Shown piece after piece: positions 1 through 9,504 of a DNA stretch of 64,000 nucleotides; the stretch's first letter is position 1, and the number at the start of each line of letters is the position of its first letter. Position numbers and translations under genes: made by a program. This DNA is from Kitasatospora mediocidica KCTC 9733 (GTDB lineage: Bacteria > Actinomycetota > Actinomycetes > Streptomycetales > Streptomycetaceae). The notes beneath the pieces are model-generated. The model saw only the letters and a list, made by a program, of their open reading frames with translations. It searched no databases and was not told where the DNA came from. The stretch is from positions 744,001-808,000 of the forward strand of contig NZ_JQLN01000004.1 in assembly GCF_000744225.1 (NCBI RefSeq). The letters run 5' to 3'.

Positions 1-560
1 GGCGCACGCCCCGCACTGCCGGGTCATCTTCACCGTGTACGAGATGAAGCGCCTCGCCCGCGACGCCGCCGAACTCACCGCGCTGGCCGACCACCTCACC
101 GCCCACGGCCTCATCCTGGAGATGCTCGCCGGACCCCTGCCCGGCATCTACGACCCCACCGGCCCGGGCAAGCTGCTGTTCGCGTTCTTCGCGGCGATGG
201 CGGAGACCGAGCGGGAGAACATCCGCGAGTCGACCCTGGAAGGGCTCGACACCGCAGCCCGCAAGGGCAAGCACGGCGGCCGGCCCCCCGTCATCACCGA
301 CGACATGCTCCACACCGTGCTCCGACGCCGCGCGGGGGGGGGAGTCCGTTGAGCAGATCCAGCCCGACCTGATCATCCCCACCGGCAAGCGCAAGGGGCA
401 CCACCCCTCGGTCGCCAGCATCTACCGGGCGCTGACCGAGCACGCCAAACGCGAGGCGTACCCCGAAGCCGTCGAGCAAGCCCGCGCCGACTTCGCCGCC
501 GACCGGACCGGCGCGGTCCCCGAGCCCCGCCCCGCCACCTCTGACCGAGCGTCACTCTGA
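1..560 (+). pseudogene. Serine recombinase (resolvase/invertase), 5' partial, frameshifted
   Basis: The reading frame is open from the window edge. It encodes the end of a resolvase catalytic domain (FFAAMAETERENIRESTLEG, the long E-helix region) followed by the start of a C-terminal DNA-binding domain (GGRPPVITDDML). The frame stops at 350-352, just after a run of nine G at 334-342. Removing one G restores a continuous frame to a stop at 558-560, through ESVEQIQPDLIIPTGKRKG and SVASIYRALTEH, a typical resolvase helix-turn-helix. The gene is therefore one base out of frame, by mutation, homopolymer slippage or sequencing error. Its stop abuts the stop of the convergent epimerase gene. Site-specific recombination is the family role; the N-terminal catalytic serine lies outside the window. 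Confidence 0.75.
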
Positions 561-1634
561 TCACAGAGAGCTACTTGTCACTTCACGGCAGCTTCGGGAG
601 GACAGGGCCGCGTCCCAGGCGTCCAGGATGCGCTGCTCCTTCTCCGGGGCCAGGCCGCGTTCCTGCACGCCGCCCTGCGCGAAGCTGCGGTAGGCACCGA
701 ACGCCTCCTGGTGCCCCTGCGGCGTGGCCAGCCAGGCCCAGGTGTCACGGATCGACTCCACCACCGGCCGGCAGCGCAGCCCCGCGGCGATCGCCCGCGA
801 CGAGTCCGGCTCCCAGACCGCGGCGTCCTCGGGGCCCTGCGGCGTCCAGAGCGGCAGCTCGGTCCACATCTCGACCTCGTGCTCGACGATCAACGCGTCG
901 TCCACCCACACGAGTTCGGCCTTCGAACCGGTCACCTCCACGCAGGTTCCCAGGTACTCGCCCCAGGTCGTGTTGGCCCGCACCCCGCTGACCATGTAGC
1001 GGCCGGTGGCACCTCGCTCCACCTGGTCCAGGCCGAAGGCGGCGATGTCGCGGGCGTCGATCAGCTGCATGGGCCGCTCGGGCGCGCCCGGCGCCACCAT
1101 CCGACCACCCCGGGCCGCCCGGTCCAGCCACCAGGTCAGCCGTCGCGCCCGGTCCCCCGGACCCATGATCAGACCGGGCTGCAGCACCAGTGCGCCGTCC
1201 GGGAAGCCCTCCTCGACCGCGCGTTCGCACCCCGCCTTGAGCACGCCGTAGTCGCCGGCGTCCCGGTCCGCGTCAGAGGCGCACTCCTGACGGGGCGAGG
1301 AGTCGTCCACCGCCAGCTCGGGCCAGCCCTGCACGGCGCTGACGGAGGAGACGAAGAGATACGTCCGGGTCTGCGGCGCCAGCGTCCGCACCGAGGCGCC
1401 CACCACCCGCGGGACGTAACCGCAGACGTCCACCACCGCGTCCCACGGCCCGGCTGCGGCCAACGTGTCCAGGTCGCCCTGCACCTCGCGGTCACCGCGC
1501 ACGACCTCGACACCGGGCAGGTCGTGCGCGGTCTTCCCGCGGTTGAACGTCGTCACCTCCCAGCCGCGCGCCAACGCGTCGGCCACGAAGGCCTGTCCGA
1601 GGAACACCGAACCACCGATCACCAGAAGTCTCAT
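561..1634 (-). CDS. NAD-dependent epimerase/dehydratase (extended/atypical SDR)
   Basis: 357 aa. The N-terminus MRLLVIGGSVFLGQAF is a Rossmann strand plus glycine-rich loop at residues 5-12, and NRGK shortly after the second strand would bind the nucleotide. WDAVVDVCGYVPRVV and YLFVSSVSAV follow the order of the extended SDR fold (beta4, beta5 with SS). Substrate is not evident; relatives are annotated as NAD-dependent epimerases or reductases. I chose the ATG at 1634 because the glycine motif starts right there; a longer frame to 1733 adds 33 residues without family features. The gene converges on the recombinase remnant with no intergenic space. Confidence 0.75.
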   Translation of the reverse strand: MRLLVIGGSVFLGQAFVADALARGWEVTTFNRGKTAHDLPGVEVVRGDREVQGDLDTLAAAGPWDAVVDVCGYVPRVVGASVRTLAPQTRTYLFVSSVSAVQGWPELAVDDSSPRQECASDADRDAGDYGVLKAGCERAVEEGFPDGALVLQPGLIMGPGDRARRLTWWLDRAARGGRMVAPGAPERPMQLIDARDIAAFGLDQVERGATGRYMVSGVRANTTWGEYLGTCVEVTGSKAELVWVDDALIVEHEVEMWTELPLWTPQGPEDAAVWEPDSSRAIAAGLRCRPVVESIRDTWAWLATPQGHQEAFGAYRSFAQGGVQERGLAPEKEQRILDAWDAALSSRSCREVTSSSL

Positions 1635-1941
1635 GCCGAACAGTTCGCCATACCGGGCAGCGAATTGCACGAGGTGTCCGCCCACGGCGCAAGCCGTCCG
1701 CTGCCCGCGAACAGAGCGCCACAGGCGCGGCACTAGGCCCGCGCGGGCAATCTTTACCTCGGTTTGACGTGTGCCGCGTCACGCTGGACGTCCGCGGGGA
1801 CGCTGAGCCGATCGAGTTACCTGTTGGTATGGCGTGCGCTCATGTCAAGAGTCCGAAAGGACTATAGATTCATCGGCTCTTCACACGATGGGATAACCGA
1901 ATCGACCTTGTGTCGGTCCAACCCTCCATCAAAGGAGTTCC
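1635..1941. other. Divergent intergenic region, no gene
   Basis: This lies between the divergent epimerase and S53 protease genes. A TATAGAT element at about 1863 could be a -10 box for the protease, but no convincing -35 lies at standard spacing. A clear ribosome binding site (AAAGGAG) sits just before the protease ATG. No conserved small frame is seen. Confidence 0.4.
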
Positions 1942-3327
1942 ATGGGCACCTCCCCCGTCACCGCGGGCCCCCGACGCTCCATGACCGCGCGTGCGCTCGC
2001 ACTGCTCGCAGTCGGGGCCACCGCCCTGACGGCAGGCACGGTTACCGCGCAGACCACGGTTGCCGCAGCCAGCACCCCGTCCGGTGTGACGTTCAAGTTG
2101 CAGCCCGCCTCCGCGGGCCACTTCCTCGCCGCCGCGCGCCCGGCCCCGCTGTCGACGTCGGACTGCGTCACGCAGATCGGCATCCACTGCTACTCGCCGC
2201 TGCAGTACCGCACCGCGTACAACCTGAACCCGCTGTACAAGCAGGGCATCACCGGCAAGGGCCGGACGATCGTCATCGTCGACTCCTTCGGCTCGCCGAC
2301 GATCCAGCACGACCTGGAGACCTTCGACAAGCAGTGGGGCCTCCCCGACACCAACGTCGAGGTCCAGAAGTGGGGCAACGTCCCCGTCTTCGACCCGAAG
2401 AACTCGGACCAGACCGGCTGGGCCGGCGAGACCACCCTGGACGTCGAGTACGCCCACGCGATGGCTCCCGACGCGCACATCCTGCTGGTCGAGACCGCCG
2501 TCGCGGAGACCGAGGGCGTCACCGGCCTGCCCGAGATGATGGACGCCGAGCAGGCGCTCATCAAGCAGGGCAAGGGCGACGTCATCTCGCAGAGCTTCGG
2601 CGCCACGGAGAACACCTTCCCCGGCTTCGACAAGGGTGACTACTCCTCCCTCACCAACCTCCGCTACGCCTTCAAGGCCGCCGCGGAGCACAACGTGACG
2701 GTGCTCGGTGCCTCCGGCGACAACGGTGTGACCGACTCCGACGTGAACAACAACAACTACGCCTACAAGGTCAACTCCTGGCCGTCCTCGGACCCGCTGG
2801 TGACCTCGGTCGGCGGCACCCAGCTGACCCTGGACAACAACGGCAACCGCACCGCGCCCGACCAGGTGTGGCACGACGCCTACGGCGCCGGCGGCGGCGG
2901 CGTCTCGGCCGTCTTCGACCGTCCGTGGTACCAGACCGGTGTCGCCAACGTGACCGGCAACCACCGCGGCACCCCCGACATCAGCATGAGCGCGGCGGTG
3001 GACGGCGCGGCCTGGACGTACGACTCGTACGACCCGACCGCGGTCGGCTGGCACCTCACCGGCGGCACCAGCGAGGCCACGCCGATCTTCTCCGGCGTCG
3101 TCGCGCTCGCCGACCAGGCGGCCGGCTACCGGCTCGGCCAGCTCAACTGGCGGATGTACGGCCTGTCGCTGCTGCCCTCGCAGTGGAGCGGCATCACCGA
3201 CGTCACCGCCGGTGACAACGGCTGGTCGAACGTGACCGGCTACCAGGCCGTCAAGGGCTACGACCTGGCCACGGGCCTCGGCACCATCGACGGCACGAAG
3301 TTCGTGCACGCGATCGCCGGTCGCTGA
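1942..3327 (+). CDS. Secreted S53 family peptidase (sedolisin/kumamolisin-like)
   Basis: 461 aa. A twin-arginine-like N-terminus and hydrophobic stretch (about residues 16-40) form a signal peptide. Sedolisin motifs are complete: GETTLDVEYAHAMAP gives catalytic Glu163 and Asp167, ASGDNG gives the oxyanion Asp260, and GGTSEATPIF gives nucleophile Ser377. The late ITDVTAGDNG segment matches the family's calcium site region. Family enzymes are acid-active serine-carboxyl endopeptidases. Unlike classical members with a prodomain of about 180 residues, only some 45 residues separate the signal peptide from the catalytic domain. The start is set by AAAGGAG at about 1931. A strong bidirectional-type hairpin follows the stop. 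Confidence 0.9.
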   Translation: MGTSPVTAGPRRSMTARALALLAVGATALTAGTVTAQTTVAAASTPSGVTFKLQPASAGHFLAAARPAPLSTSDCVTQIGIHCYSPLQYRTAYNLNPLYKQGITGKGRTIVIVDSFGSPTIQHDLETFDKQWGLPDTNVEVQKWGNVPVFDPKNSDQTGWAGETTLDVEYAHAMAPDAHILLVETAVAETEGVTGLPEMMDAEQALIKQGKGDVISQSFGATENTFPGFDKGDYSSLTNLRYAFKAAAEHNVTVLGASGDNGVTDSDVNNNNYAYKVNSWPSSDPLVTSVGGTQLTLDNNGNRTAPDQVWHDAYGAGGGGVSAVFDRPWYQTGVANVTGNHRGTPDISMSAAVDGAAWTYDSYDPTAVGWHLTGGTSEATPIFSGVVALADQAAGYRLGQLNWRMYGLSLLPSQWSGITDVTAGDNGWSNVTGYQAVKGYDLATGLGTIDGTKFVHAIAGR

Positions 3328-3360
3328 CGCTCAACCAGCTCTACCCGCTGTACACCTGTA

Positions 3361-3407
3361 CGGCCGCTGCCCGCCTTCCGGTTCCCCCGGGAGGCGGGCA
3401 GCGGCCG
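3361..3407. terminator. Factor-independent-type terminator hairpin between convergent genes
   Basis: A perfect 16-bp inverted repeat: arms 3361-3376 and 3392-3407 (CGGCCGCTGCCCGCCT and its complement) with a 15-nt loop. It lies between the S53 protease and the convergent gene ending at 3430, so it can serve both. There is no long T tract, as is common in Streptomyces. Confidence 0.8.
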
Positions 3408-3429
3408 TTCGTCGTCCCGCGCGCCGGGG

Positions 3430-5438
3430 CTACTGCGGCGCGGCGGCGAGCTGCGCGAGGTAGCGCTCGGAGGCGCGCAGCTTGCGGCCGTCCGGGCCGG
3501 GGAGGTGGGCGCGCAGCTCCAGGATCTCGGGGGCCACCTTGAGCGCCTGCTCCCGGTCGGTGATCGCCCGCCAGCAGGCCTCGGCGTTCGTCACGGCGCG
3601 CTGGGTCTCCGGGTCGTCCGGTCCCTGCGAGGCGATCATGACGAGGGCGACCTCCCGGTACAGCGTGGCCGCGTGGGCCGGTTCGCCCGCCAAGCGTGCG
3701 ACGTGGGCGCGGATCTGACGGATCATCAGGACGGGCTCGGAGATCGCGCCGCTCGCGGCGACGGCCTCCTGCTCCAGCGCGAGCGCGAGCCCGGCGGCCT
3801 TCGCGTGCTCACCCGCCTCGGCGCTGCGGGCAATCCGTCCCAGGGCCTCGCGGTAGTCGGCGGGAGGCGTCGGCGGGGTCGGCTGCGGCTGCGGCTGCGG
3901 GTCGGACGGTGGCTGGGGGACGGCGTCGACCGGGACGGCGTCGGCGGGTACGGCATCGGCGATCTGTTCCTGGGCCTGCTCCTGGACGTCCGTGGGCACC
4001 GGGTCCGGCGCCGCGTCCACCGCCGCGCCCGGCTTCGCCAGTGACACCGGCCGGACCGGCCGGGGCGGGGTCGGCGGCACACCCGGCTTGAGCAGCGTCA
4101 CTGAACCAGCCGGTGTCCCCACTGCTGTCGAAGCATCCGGTGCGGCCACCGCGACCGCCGCCACCGACGCCTCCGACGGCTCCGGCCGGGCGGGCGGCTC
4201 GGCCGACCCGCCCGGCGGCGGCCACTCCTCGGAGCTCGCCGCGGCCGGCGCCGGAGCGGTGGCCTGCCACACCTCGCGCGGCGCCGGAGCGCCCGCGTCG
4301 GCCCCGCGCTGACGGGCCGTGTTGCGGAACACCGGCCGGTCCGGCCCGTGCGAGGCGAACACCAGCACGTCCGGCCGCAACACCGAGTGCACCTGCGACC
4401 GCAGTTGCTCGGGTGCCAGAAGCGGTCCCGCGCCGGGCCGTCCGCCGTGCAGCGTCTCGATCAGCGCCCGGGTGAACGTGCCGATCTGCTCGGCGTCCGG
4501 GCTGACCACCGCCCACAGCGGCAGCCCCTCCACCAACGGCGTCGGCGCGGACTGCAACAGCGGCCACGCCGCCTGGTCGGCGCTGAGGTCGGCGATCACC
4601 AGGGTGTCCCAGTCGGCCGGACGCGAGCGCAGCTCGGCCGCGACGGCCTGCCAGGCCAAACCGTCCTGACGGACCGTCCCCGGCTTGGAGTCGCGCAGGG
4701 TCAGATGGAGGCCGCCGCCGCGCTTGTCGAGCACCAGGTGCCCGCCGAGGTGCAGCAGCAGCGGACCCGGGTGGCGGGCCGCCGCCCGCAGGTGCGCGAC
4801 CACGGTGTGCGGGTCACTCGCCGACGGGAGGTGGACGGCGTCGACCGCGTCGGCGCCGAGCAGGGTCTGCGGCGAGACGGCCGCGAGCATCGCGGAGAGC
4901 ACCTGTGCCTGTCCCGAGCCGCCCCGGCCCAGCCGCGCCGACCGGCGCCGCCGTACCCGCCCTCGACCGCGAGCAGCCGACCGCGCAACCCGCCGCCGAC
5001 CGAAGTCGCGCCGGAACCGACCGCCGAGCCCACGCCCGAGCCGACGCCCGCGCCCGCGGCCTCGCCCTCCGGCGTGGGCAGCCGCAGCCCGGTGACCGTC
5101 CAGCCGGTGGAGGCCGACGGGATCGGCGGCGCCGACGGCGGCTCGGGGATCGCGGACGGCTGCGCCGGCTCGGTCTCCCCCAGCGGCGGCAGCGGCAGCG
5201 TGCTCGCCAGCGGCGCCGACGGCGGCAGCGGCACGGTCGCCGCCGCCGCGCGGGCGGCCGCCGCACGCGCCTCGGCCTCGGCCCGGTAGGCCTCCGGAAT
5301 GGCGTCCTCGATCACCGGCAGCAGCGCTGTCCCGTCAAACCCCGAACCGCCGAGCCCGGAACCGGCGGCCGGGACGACGCCCGGTTCACCGGTCACCGCC
5401 CCGGCCGGAACCCCGGAGGTCGATGCACTGTCCGCCAA
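3430..5438 (-). pseudogene. Caspase-fold-like/TPR-like hypothetical protein, frameshifted
   Basis: Two overlapping frames together make one protein of about 668 aa. The upstream frame starts at 5438 and encodes a Pro/Ala-rich region ending near LLAVEGGYGGAG. The downstream frame continues with SGQAQVLSAMLAAVSPQTLLG. Adding one base at about 4933-4940 joins them as ...RRGLGRGGSGQAQ.... The middle part (LLLHLGGHLVLD, then LVIADLSADQAAW) resembles the two core strands of a caspase-like fold, but the usual catalytic Cys position is not Cys. The C-terminal 150 residues (YREALGRIARSAEAGEHAKA onward) are helical and TPR-like. It shares a pattern with the gene at 26578-27423. Function is unknown. The frameshift may be a sequencing error. 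Confidence 0.55.
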
Positions 5439-5756
5439 CGCCGGTCACCACCCCGTCCGCCGTACCCGGCGGCTTTTCTCAGTCCGCAGGTCGCGGCAAC
5501 CCTCCGCCACTCCCCTTTCGCGCCACCTTACGGGGTGATCTCCCCTCCGCTCCAGGCCGGGGCGCTTGCCCGTCCCGCTCGTACCGGGCGTCATCCGGCC
5601 CCTTGACCGAGCGCCGAACGCGGCCGAGCGGGCGCACATCAGTACGGCAGCCGTAAGCCCGTACGAACGGTCGCTATGATGCGGGCGCACGAGGCCACCC
5701 CCGCCCGGTCGCGACGGTCGGCCCTCTCCCACGAGCGCGCAGGAAGCACAGGCACC
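5439..5756. other. Divergent upstream region with possible -10 element
   Basis: The region separates the frameshifted gene from the membrane protein gene. TATGAT at about 5675-5680 is a good -10 hexamer reading right, but no matching -35 is visible. It overlaps an in-frame ATG at 5676 that lacks a ribosome binding site, so I place the start of the next gene downstream at GTG 5757. Confidence 0.35.
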
Positions 5757-7412
5757 GTGACTCCGACTTCCAACGACGCAGAATCCGCCGTCGCCGAGCC
5801 CGGTGCGGAGGCCGCCCCGCCCGGCAAGCCCGCCCCGCCCGGCCCGGCGACCCCGCAGCGGGCCCTGCGGCCCGCCGGATCGGGACGTCCCGGACGCCTG
5901 GGACGTCTGGGACGCCTCGCCCGACGCGTTCCGGCGCACTGGCGGCTGCCGCTGGCCGTCGCCGTCGGGACGGAACTGATCCTGCTGCTCTGGTGGGCCG
6001 CCTTCTACCCCGGGCTGACCAGCTACGACTCGGCGATGTACGTCTCGCAGGTCACCATCGGGCCGTGGAGCTCGGACCACTCCGTCCTCTACGACGCGAT
6101 GATCTGGCTCGTCCTGCACATCCCCGGCAAGCTCGCGCTGCTGACCCTGGCCCAGACCTTCGCGGCCGCCGCCACGCTCGCCTACCTCTGCGTCGCCCTG
6201 CGCGGGCTCGGCTGCCGGGGCCGCTGGACGGCGCCGATCGCGCTGTTGCTGGCGGCCGCGCCGCCGACCGGCGCGTTCGTCCTCTTCATCTGGAAGGACG
6301 TGCCGTTCACGCTCTGCTCGCTCGTGGTCTTCGCCGCGACCGTCCGGCTGATCGCGCTGCGTCCCACGGAAGCGGCACGCCCCACCGGAGCGGCACGCGG
6401 CACGGCTGCGCCGCGCGGCGACTGGTGGGCGCTCGGACTGGCGCTGCTCGGACTCGGCCTGTTCCGCAACAACGGCCTGGGCGTCGCGCTGGTGGCCGGC
6501 CTCGCGGTCGCGATCGCCGTTCCCGGGCGCCGGGTCGTGCTGACCGCGCTGACCACGGCGAGCGTCGGCGTCTCACTCGCCTGCCAGCTCTTCCTCTACC
6601 CCGCGCTCGGGATCCAACAGCCGTCCGTCAGCTCGGTCTTCTCGCTCAACTACCACGACATCGCCGTGGTGTACGCGAACGCCCCGGAGTCCTTCACCGC
6701 CCAGGAGAAGGCGGTGATGGCCGAGGTCACCCCGCTCACCGAGTGGACCGCCGGCGGCTCCAACTGCTACGTCTCCGACCAGTTCGTCAGCAACTGGCAG
6801 TTCAACCGCACGGCTGCGGAGAAGGTCAACTCCCAGCTCACGGACATCTGGACGCACGCCCTCAAGACCCGCCCCGACCTGGTGCTGCAGGCCCGCATCT
6901 GCCGCGGCGACATCGCCTGGTCCCCGTTCCCCGGACCGCCCGCGCTGAGCGGCGACACCTGGATCGCCTACCCCGGGGTCGCGCCGCAGGACCTGTACGG
7001 GCTGGCCGCCCCCGGCACCCCGATGGCCTCCGACCCGTACCGCCTCGCGCTCTACAGCCACCCGGTCTCGCAGCGGCTGCGGACCGTCGCCGCCACCTGG
7101 TACAACGCGTTCCGCGTGCCGCAGCTCGACTGGATCGTCTACCGCGGCGCCACCTGGTGCTACCTCGCCTACGCCGCGATCGCTTTCTACGTCGGGCGTC
7201 GGCGGATGCGAGCGGTGTACGCGCTGGTCGGCGTGCCGCTGGCCTACCAACTGACCGTCCTGGCGGCCAATCCGGCGCCGCTCTACCGGTACATGGTGGG
7301 CCCGTTGTTCATCGGCCCGTTCTGCCTCGCCCTGATTCCGGCCCTGCGCGGCTACGAGCAGCCGCACGAGGACGGCGGCGACCGCGAGCGCGACCGCGAC
7401 GCCGGTAGCTGA
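5757..7412 (+). CDS. Multi-pass membrane protein (DUF6020/GT-C glycosyltransferase-like)
   Basis: About 551 aa from GTG 5757, chosen because AGGAAG lies about 12 nt upstream. The N-terminal 50-60 residues are Pro/Ala/Gly-rich and cytosolic-looking. At least eight hydrophobic helices follow, beginning with LAVAVGTELILLLWWAAFYP. The loop after the first helix, PGLTSYDSAMYVSQVT with SDHSVLYDAM, matches the acidic first-loop pattern of polyprenyl-phosphate-sugar-dependent GT-C enzymes and DUF6020 proteins. A large extracytoplasmic domain (about residues 285-440) precedes the last helices. Cell-envelope glycan transfer is an inference; no catalytic assignment is certain. A longer start at ATG 5676 is possible but has no ribosome binding site. 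Confidence 0.65.
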   Translation: MTPTSNDAESAVAEPGAEAAPPGKPAPPGPATPQRALRPAGSGRPGRLGRLGRLARRVPAHWRLPLAVAVGTELILLLWWAAFYPGLTSYDSAMYVSQVTIGPWSSDHSVLYDAMIWLVLHIPGKLALLTLAQTFAAAATLAYLCVALRGLGCRGRWTAPIALLLAAAPPTGAFVLFIWKDVPFTLCSLVVFAATVRLIALRPTEAARPTGAARGTAAPRGDWWALGLALLGLGLFRNNGLGVALVAGLAVAIAVPGRRVVLTALTTASVGVSLACQLFLYPALGIQQPSVSSVFSLNYHDIAVVYANAPESFTAQEKAVMAEVTPLTEWTAGGSNCYVSDQFVSNWQFNRTAAEKVNSQLTDIWTHALKTRPDLVLQARICRGDIAWSPFPGPPALSGDTWIAYPGVAPQDLYGLAAPGTPMASDPYRLALYSHPVSQRLRTVAATWYNAFRVPQLDWIVYRGATWCYLAYAAIAFYVGRRRMRAVYALVGVPLAYQLTVLAANPAPLYRYMVGPLFIGPFCLALIPALRGYEQPHEDGGDRERDRDAGS

Positions 7413-7585
7413 GCCGCCCTCAGCAGCACTGATTCCTTCGGGTGAACCGCTGCACGTTCCGCAGCCGAACCGGTGTTCGCCGTGCCTAGAGTGACGCCAC
7501 GCGCCCCTTCGGCCACGATCCAGGCCCGCGCGGGGCGACGCCCTGCTGCCGTTCTGCGCCAGCCGAACTCCCGAAGGATCCGCCG

Positions 7586-8530
7586 ATGAAGCTCACCGCC
7601 AAACGATCACTGCTGCCCATCGCCCTGCTGGCCCTGGGCGCCGCCGCCGTGCCGGCCACACCCGCCGCAGCCGCCACCGCCGCGATCCCGCCCGCCGTCC
7701 GCGGCCCGGTCTGTCTCCCCGCGCAGCTCGACCAGTTGCAGGGCGTGCAGTCCCGGCTCGACGATCTCGCCCGATCGGGCCGGGCCGGCAACAGCCAGTA
7801 CTGGTACGTCGACCAGGGCACCTGCAAGGTCGCCGTCGCCGTACTCGCCGGTGCCCAGGACCGCTCGACCCGGGACTTCCTGGCCGATCTGGACCCCCAG
7901 CTGCTGCACGTGACCGAGGTGGCCTCGGCGGTCTCCTCGCGGGTCGCCACCGTGCCGGCCCCGCTGGACGCCGGGACCCCGGCGGCGGACCTGACGTTCA
8001 ACGGCGGCACGCCGATCTTCAGCGGCACCACGGGCACGGTCTACGAGTGCACCAGCGGGTTCAACAACTACCGCGAGGGCAAGGCGACCACCGCCGGCCA
8101 CTGCGGCAAGGCCGCACCCAAGTGGTACGACCGCAGCAAGGAGCTGCTGGGCTCGGTCACCGCCGACAAGTTCCCCGGGCACGACTGGGCCGTCATCACC
8201 CCCACCGACAAGTGGAAGCTCAACAGCACCGTCCTCGACGACGGCGTGGTGCGCGACGTCACCGGCTTCGCCCTGCCCAAGCTCAACGAGCGGGTCTGCG
8301 GCACCGGCGCCACCAGCGGCACCCAGTGCGGGTCCATCGAGGCCACCAACGTGACCGTCAACTACCCCGACGGCCTGGTCACCGGTCTCGCCGAGAGCAC
8401 CCAGGACGGCAACGCGGGCGACTCCGGCGGGCCCGTCTTCGACCGCGAGCTGGGCAAGGGCCTCGGCCTGGTCAGCGGAGGACCGAAGGGCGGCGGCGGA
8501 CCGACGTTCTTCCAGCCGCTGAACTTCTGA
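7586..8530 (+). CDS. Secreted chymotrypsin-like serine protease (S1 family)
   Basis: 314 aa with a classical signal peptide (KR, then LLPIALLALGAAAVPATPAAAA). A propeptide of about 100 residues precedes a trypsin-fold domain. The triad is visible: His172 in ATTAGHCG, Asp200 in GHDWAVI and Ser280 in GNAGDSGGPVF. Cys pairs around TVYECTSG/GHCG and ERVCG/TQCG fit the streptogrisin-like disulfides. The propeptide suggests secretion as a zymogen. A GAAGGA ribosome binding site supports ATG 7586. With the S53 protease upstream it adds to the extracellular proteolytic capacity, though the two are not in one operon. Confidence 0.88.
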   Translation: MKLTAKRSLLPIALLALGAAAVPATPAAAATAAIPPAVRGPVCLPAQLDQLQGVQSRLDDLARSGRAGNSQYWYVDQGTCKVAVAVLAGAQDRSTRDFLADLDPQLLHVTEVASAVSSRVATVPAPLDAGTPAADLTFNGGTPIFSGTTGTVYECTSGFNNYREGKATTAGHCGKAAPKWYDRSKELLGSVTADKFPGHDWAVITPTDKWKLNSTVLDDGVVRDVTGFALPKLNERVCGTGATSGTQCGSIEATNVTVNYPDGLVTGLAESTQDGNAGDSGGPVFDRELGKGLGLVSGGPKGGGGPTFFQPLNF

Positions 8531-8537
8531 CCCCGGC

Positions 8538-9101
8538 TCAGTCCCCCTCGCCCCGCCGCAGGACGTGCAGATGGCCGTTCTGCGGGTACGGCGGCAGGGG
8601 CGGCAGGACGGCGACGAGCGGGTAGCCGCTCTTCTCGGCCACCCGGCAGGACGCCTCGTTGCCCACCTGGTGGAAGAGCTCAAGGCGGGTGAGGCCATCG
8701 GCCGCGAACGTGGCGAAGGCCCAGTCGGTGAGGGACCGCAAGGCCAGCCCGGCCAGGCCTCGCCCGCGTGCGGCCGCGACGGTCCAGTACCCGACCTCCG
8801 CGGCCGACGCTCCCCCGCCGGCACCCTTCAGGACGACCTGGCCGACGAGTCGGTGCGAGGCGGCGTCCCCCGTGACCGGCTCCACCACCGCGAAGCTGAA
8901 GCGCTCGGCGCGCTGCCGGGCGCCCTCCTGCTCCGCCACCCAGCGCGTCGCGTCGTCCACGTCGTCCAGGTGGGTGACCAGCCACTGCCGCATCTGCGGA
9001 TCCTGATGCGCGGCCAGGAGCGCGGGAACGTCGTCCTGCTCCCACGGGCGCAGGACGAGCGCGGGCGGGGCGGTCGGCAGGGTGTCCAGAAGCTTGATCA
9101 T
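8538..9101 (-). CDS. GNAT family N-acetyltransferase (RimJ/RimL-like)
   Basis: 187 aa. The start LVLRPWEQDDVPALLAAHQDP is typical of the RimJ/RimL group. AEVGYWTVAAARGRGLAGLAL contains the acetyl-CoA pyrophosphate loop (R-G-R-G), and LELFHQVGNEASCRVAEKSGY is the C-terminal beta-bulge with the N-x-x-S helix. The family acetylates N-termini or small molecules; the substrate is not predictable here. The gene converges with the protease, leaving 7 bp between stops, and no terminator is visible in that gap. Confidence 0.85.
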   Translation of the reverse strand: MIKLLDTLPTAPPALVLRPWEQDDVPALLAAHQDPQMRQWLVTHLDDVDDATRWVAEQEGARQRAERFSFAVVEPVTGDAASHRLVGQVVLKGAGGGASAAEVGYWTVAAARGRGLAGLALRSLTDWAFATFAADGLTRLELFHQVGNEASCRVAEKSGYPLVAVLPPLPPYPQNGHLHVLRRGEGD

Positions 9102-9132
9102 CAGTCAGTTGAGCACACCGGGCCGCCTTCGA

Positions 9133-9504
9133 TCAAGCCGATCCGACCTCTTTGGTCTCCGCCGGACTGCGGCTTCCCAGCAACTCGCCGAGCCGGACCC
9201 GGTCGTGGAACGTCGTCGACACCAGGACCGCGAGGAGCCGCAGCGCCTCCAGGTCGCCGCTGCGGGCGACGAACATGCCGGCCTCGCAGTCGTACGACAG
9301 CCGCTCGGCTATCTCGGGGGCGTACGCGTCGACGGCCGAGCGGGCGACGAACTCCCAGCCGTACCCATTGCTCCAGCGGCCACGGGCCTCGAACTCGTCC
9401 GACAGCGCGACCATCGCGTTGTCGGTGAGGAGCAGCCCGTAGGAGCCGGAATCGCCGTACTCGATGAGGGCCAGCGGTGCGTAGGTCGTCCGGTCGGTAT
9501 CCAT
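9133..9504 (-). CDS. Imm51-like immunity family protein
   Basis: 123 aa from ATG 9504 (MDTDRTTYAPLALIEYGDSG); a longer frame to 9636 has a composition unlike a protein. The sequence SGSYGLLLTDN, then FEARGRWSNGYGWEFVARSA and later SYDCEAGMFVARSGDLEALR, fits the Imm51 immunity family, where N-G-Y-x-W and E-A-G-M-F are hallmark pieces from memory. Such proteins neutralise contact-dependent or secreted toxins. No toxin gene is adjacent, so it may be an orphan immunity protein. The stop lies about 30 bp beyond the start of the GNAT gene in the same direction, so the two may be co-transcribed. Confidence 0.6.
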   Translation of the reverse strand: MDTDRTTYAPLALIEYGDSGSYGLLLTDNAMVALSDEFEARGRWSNGYGWEFVARSAVDAYAPEIAERLSYDCEAGMFVARSGDLEALRLLAVLVSTTFHDRVRLGELLGSRSPAETKEVGSA

